Of a DNA stretch of 20,422 bases, positions 18,528-20,422 are shown in pieces. Location: positions 1 through 20,422 of the IMG/VR virus record IMGVR_UViG_3300008217_000125. One strand, written 5' to 3'. Each line of letters opens with the position of its first letter. Positions within the stretch are counted from its first letter, which is position 1. The position numbers were made by a program, and so were the translations under genes. A model generated the notes under the pieces. It had not been told where the DNA came from. It saw nothing but the letters and a program-made list of their open reading frames with translations, and searched no databases. Source of the stretch: a virus.

Positions 18528-19288
18528 TGGCTTGGGAATGGCTTGAAAAATATTTAAAAGGTAGCATGGTACAACCTGATGTACCAGATGTTATTGCTGG
18601 TGCAGCAACAGAACCTAGACAAGGATTGTTTGGTACTGGAGGAAATTGGGGTCAAGGAGGATTACTAACGACCTTCAATCAACCTAGCGATCCAGGCAAA
18701 GGAATGTTGGATTTATTTTCCAATCTTCCTGCGGTGACTGGCATGGAAATTATACAAAGTGGAGTGAAAGGAAAACCTATTGAACAAACCATATTACCTT
18801 CTTTTAAAAAAGGTTTAGTAACAACGTCAGCCGTTGAGAAAGTTAAAGCATCAAAACGAAAACAAAAATTTATTAAAGATTATAAAGATCAAGTTCCTGA
18901 AAAAGATATGGAATTATTTTTAGCCTTTCCTGAAAAATATGTTTCAGCAATACTTATGGAAAGAGTAAAAACTCCTACTTTAAGCAAAGAGGCTTGGGCT
19001 TTATATACTGAAGCTAAAAAGCATGGTTCAGGAGATGATTTTAAAGAATGGTTTAAAACATTACCTAAAGCAGATCAAGATTTATATAATAAACAAATTA
19101 GACCTGTTAGAAGTAGATTAGAAGCAATTTTATCAGCAGGTATAGATAAGAGAGACAAACTTAAAGAAATAAGAAACCCAACCGCTTCAGAATTAAAAAC
19201 TCTAAAAGAAGCAAATCCTGGTAAATCTGACGAAGAATTAATTAAATGGTTTAGAGATAATTGGGAATCTATTAGTGCTAATTTATAG
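18527..19288 (+). CDS. 253-aa probable internal virion protein
   Basis: A 253-aa protein whose ATG overlaps the previous stop (TAATG). The N-terminal 70 residues are Gly/Pro-rich (LFGTGGNWGQGGLLTTF). The C-terminal two thirds are charged and helical (KASKRKQKFIKDYKDQ, DDFKEWFKTLPKADQDLYNK, then ASELKTLKEANPGKSDEEL). No enzyme motif or membrane segment is seen. Order and composition suggest a member of the set of proteins ejected with the DNA. The stop TAG (19286-19288) overlaps the AGGAGG for the next gene. Confidence 0.6.
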   Translation: MAWEWLEKYLKGSMVQPDVPDVIAGAATEPRQGLFGTGGNWGQGGLLTTFNQPSDPGKGMLDLFSNLPAVTGMEIIQSGVKGKPIEQTILPSFKKGLVTTSAVEKVKASKRKQKFIKDYKDQVPEKDMELFLAFPEKYVSAILMERVKTPTLSKEAWALYTEAKKHGSGDDFKEWFKTLPKADQDLYNKQIRPVRSRLEAILSAGIDKRDKLKEIRNPTASELKTLKEANPGKSDEELIKWFRDNWESISANL

Positions 19289-19296
19289 GAGGAGCT

Positions 19297-20422
19297 ATGG
19301 TTGTAGTAAATCCTTTTGTTCCAGAAATTCAAAATCCCTTTAAAACAAAAGAAAAAGAAGAAGAAGAAAAGGTTGTTGATCCTTTTAAAGAATCTATTAA
19401 AGAAGTTACTATTTTTGGAAACACCTTTAATGTTGATACTGGCGAATATATCCCTGAAGCAAAAAAAATTACCATTGATAATCCTTTTAAAATTGAAAAT
19501 CCATTTGAAGAAAAAGAAAAAGGAATTATAGATGTTTCTAATAATCCTTACGAAAATTATGACAAAAGATGGCTAAAAGATTTTTGGCAAATTTTTGGTG
19601 GAGCTGGTAGAGATGTTCTACAGTCCACTAGAGATTTAGGAAATTTATTATTACCTGGTGATCCACTAGGAAAAACCCCACTCCCTGAAGTTATGGAACC
19701 TGAATCAATGGCTGGTTCTTTAATTAGAGATGTGGCAGGATTTATGGTTCCTTATGCTGGATGGACTAAGGTGGGAAAGTTAGGAAAACTTCCTGAAGTT
19801 GGTAAAAAAGTAACTAAACTTTTGGGTGATAAAAAGGGTTGGTTATTCAAAACTTCGGTAAAGGGTGCAGCAGCAGAACCGTTTGCCTTTTCTCCCTTTC
19901 AAGAAAGAATATCTAATTTAATTGAACAATATCCTAATTTAAGAAATCCTGTTACTGAATTTTTAAAAGCTGATACAGAAGATTCAGAAGCTAAAGCCTA
20001 TTCTAAAATGGCAATCGAAGGAGCTATTTTAGCTTTACCCCTTGATTGGTTATTTTATTCTTTAGGAAAAGTAAAACAATCAGGCACTAAAGAAATCAAG
20101 TATAAAATTACAGACAAAAAACTTTTTGCTAAAAAATTAAAAGAGCAAAATAAGATTTTAAAACAAGAAGGAGAGAATGTCGAAAATATTATTGGTAAAA
20201 AACCAAGATCATTAGATGGGGAGATTATTCCTCAAGAATTATCTCAACCAGTTATTAAACCCAAATTAAGAAAAAAAATAGAGGGTTTTGCTTTAGAACT
20301 TTTTGAAAAAGGAAAGGTTACTAGAAATAAATTTTTAGACTTAAATGAACAAATTGCTGATTTATTAATTACTAATAGAATTGGTGATGATGAATTTAGA
20401 GCTTTATTAAAAAAACATAATA
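19297..20422 (+). CDS. Large internal virion/ejection protein (N-terminal 375 codons; continues past the window)
   Basis: Open from ATG 19297 (AGGAGG 4 bases upstream) to the window end without a stop. Residues 1-90 form a charged linker carrying six Asn/Asp-Pro-Phe/Tyr motifs (at about 5, 13, 28, 62, 68, 83). Then comes a block that recurs at the start of large internal proteins of marine short-tailed phages: WQIFGGAGRDVLQSTRDLG, LPEVMEPESMAGSLIRDVAG, TSVKGAAAEPFAFSPFQERI and EQYPNLRNPVTEFL, followed by a hydrophobic helix (AIEGAILALPLDWLFY). Probably the largest ejection protein (T7 gp15/gp16 analogue in role). Any lytic transglycosylase or peptidase domain would lie beyond the window. Confidence 0.75.
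   Translation, partial: MVVVNPFVPEIQNPFKTKEKEEEEKVVDPFKESIKEVTIFGNTFNVDTGEYIPEAKKITIDNPFKIENPFEEKEKGIIDVSNNPYENYDKRWLKDFWQIFGGAGRDVLQSTRDLGNLLLPGDPLGKTPLPEVMEPESMAGSLIRDVAGFMVPYAGWTKVGKLGKLPEVGKKVTKLLGDKKGWLFKTSVKGAAAEPFAFSPFQERISNLIEQYPNLRNPVTEFLKADTEDSEAKAYSKMAIEGAILALPLDWLFYSLGKVKQSGTKEIKYKITDKKLFAKKLKEQNKILKQEGENVENIIGKKPRSLDGEIIPQELSQPVIKPKLRKKIEGFALELFEKGKVTRNKFLDLNEQIADLLITNRIGDDEFRALLKKHN

Noticed and set aside
19316-19531. 71-codon Lys/Leu-rich plus-strand frame
   Set aside because: Out-of-frame shadow of the last ejection-protein gene; Lys/Leu runs come from reading A- and T-rich codons in another frame.
1-20422. tRNA, CRISPR array, insertion sequence, integrase, polymerase, lysozyme
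   Set aside because: I looked for cloverleaf ends, spaced identical repeats, transposase or recombinase motifs and lysis enzymes on both strands and saw none in this window.

Overview
The window is part of the genome of a tailed double-stranded DNA phage, almost certainly a short-tailed (podovirus-type) virus. It encodes a packaging ATPase, a P22-like portal, a scaffold, an SU10-like major capsid protein, a head-tail adaptor, a large nozzle/stopper-like protein, tail-fibre proteins and a run of probable internal (ejection) proteins. It has no tape-measure, tail-tube or sheath gene. The DNA is strongly AT-rich, the genes are packed with overlaps of a few bases, and many are very small. This style is typical of phages of low-GC marine bacteria such as SAR11, but the host is an inference; no host-derived gene or tRNA is visible.

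Layout. (1) 5-1504, minus strand: a cluster of seven small genes (27-151 aa) joined by ATGA overlaps or by a recurring GAGGTTTAAAAAATG-type junction. At least three are predicted membrane proteins. Four copies of a CTATTGACA motif, each containing a perfect -35 hexamer, lie in the two real intergenic gaps and probably drive this cluster. (2) 1505-2330: a divergent control region, a probable small terminase, and a 309-base leader holding three overlapping palindromes, a bulged hairpin, a possible minus-strand membrane mini-protein and a Shine-Dalgarno sequence without a well-placed start. (3) 2331-7054: packaging module (unknown 67-aa protein, SET-domain protein, large terminase, XF1762-like protein, portal, small post-portal gene). 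(4) 7115-10602: head module (scaffold, capsid, two small beta-rich probable decoration proteins, two very basic mini-proteins). (5) 10602-16266: adaptor, nozzle-like protein, tail fibres and accessory proteins. (6) 16296-20422: ejection module (GNAT-fold protein, Gly-zipper protein, two mini membrane proteins, three larger virion proteins, the last cut by the window edge).

The plus-strand genes read as one long late operon with stop/start overlaps (TAATG, ATGA). The only obvious internal breaks are GC-rich hairpins after the capsid gene and after the next gene. The non-structural surprises are a SET-domain protein and an XF1762-family protein, both inserted in the packaging module, together with the structured leader before it. 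No replication, integration, lysis, CRISPR or tRNA gene is recognised in this window.
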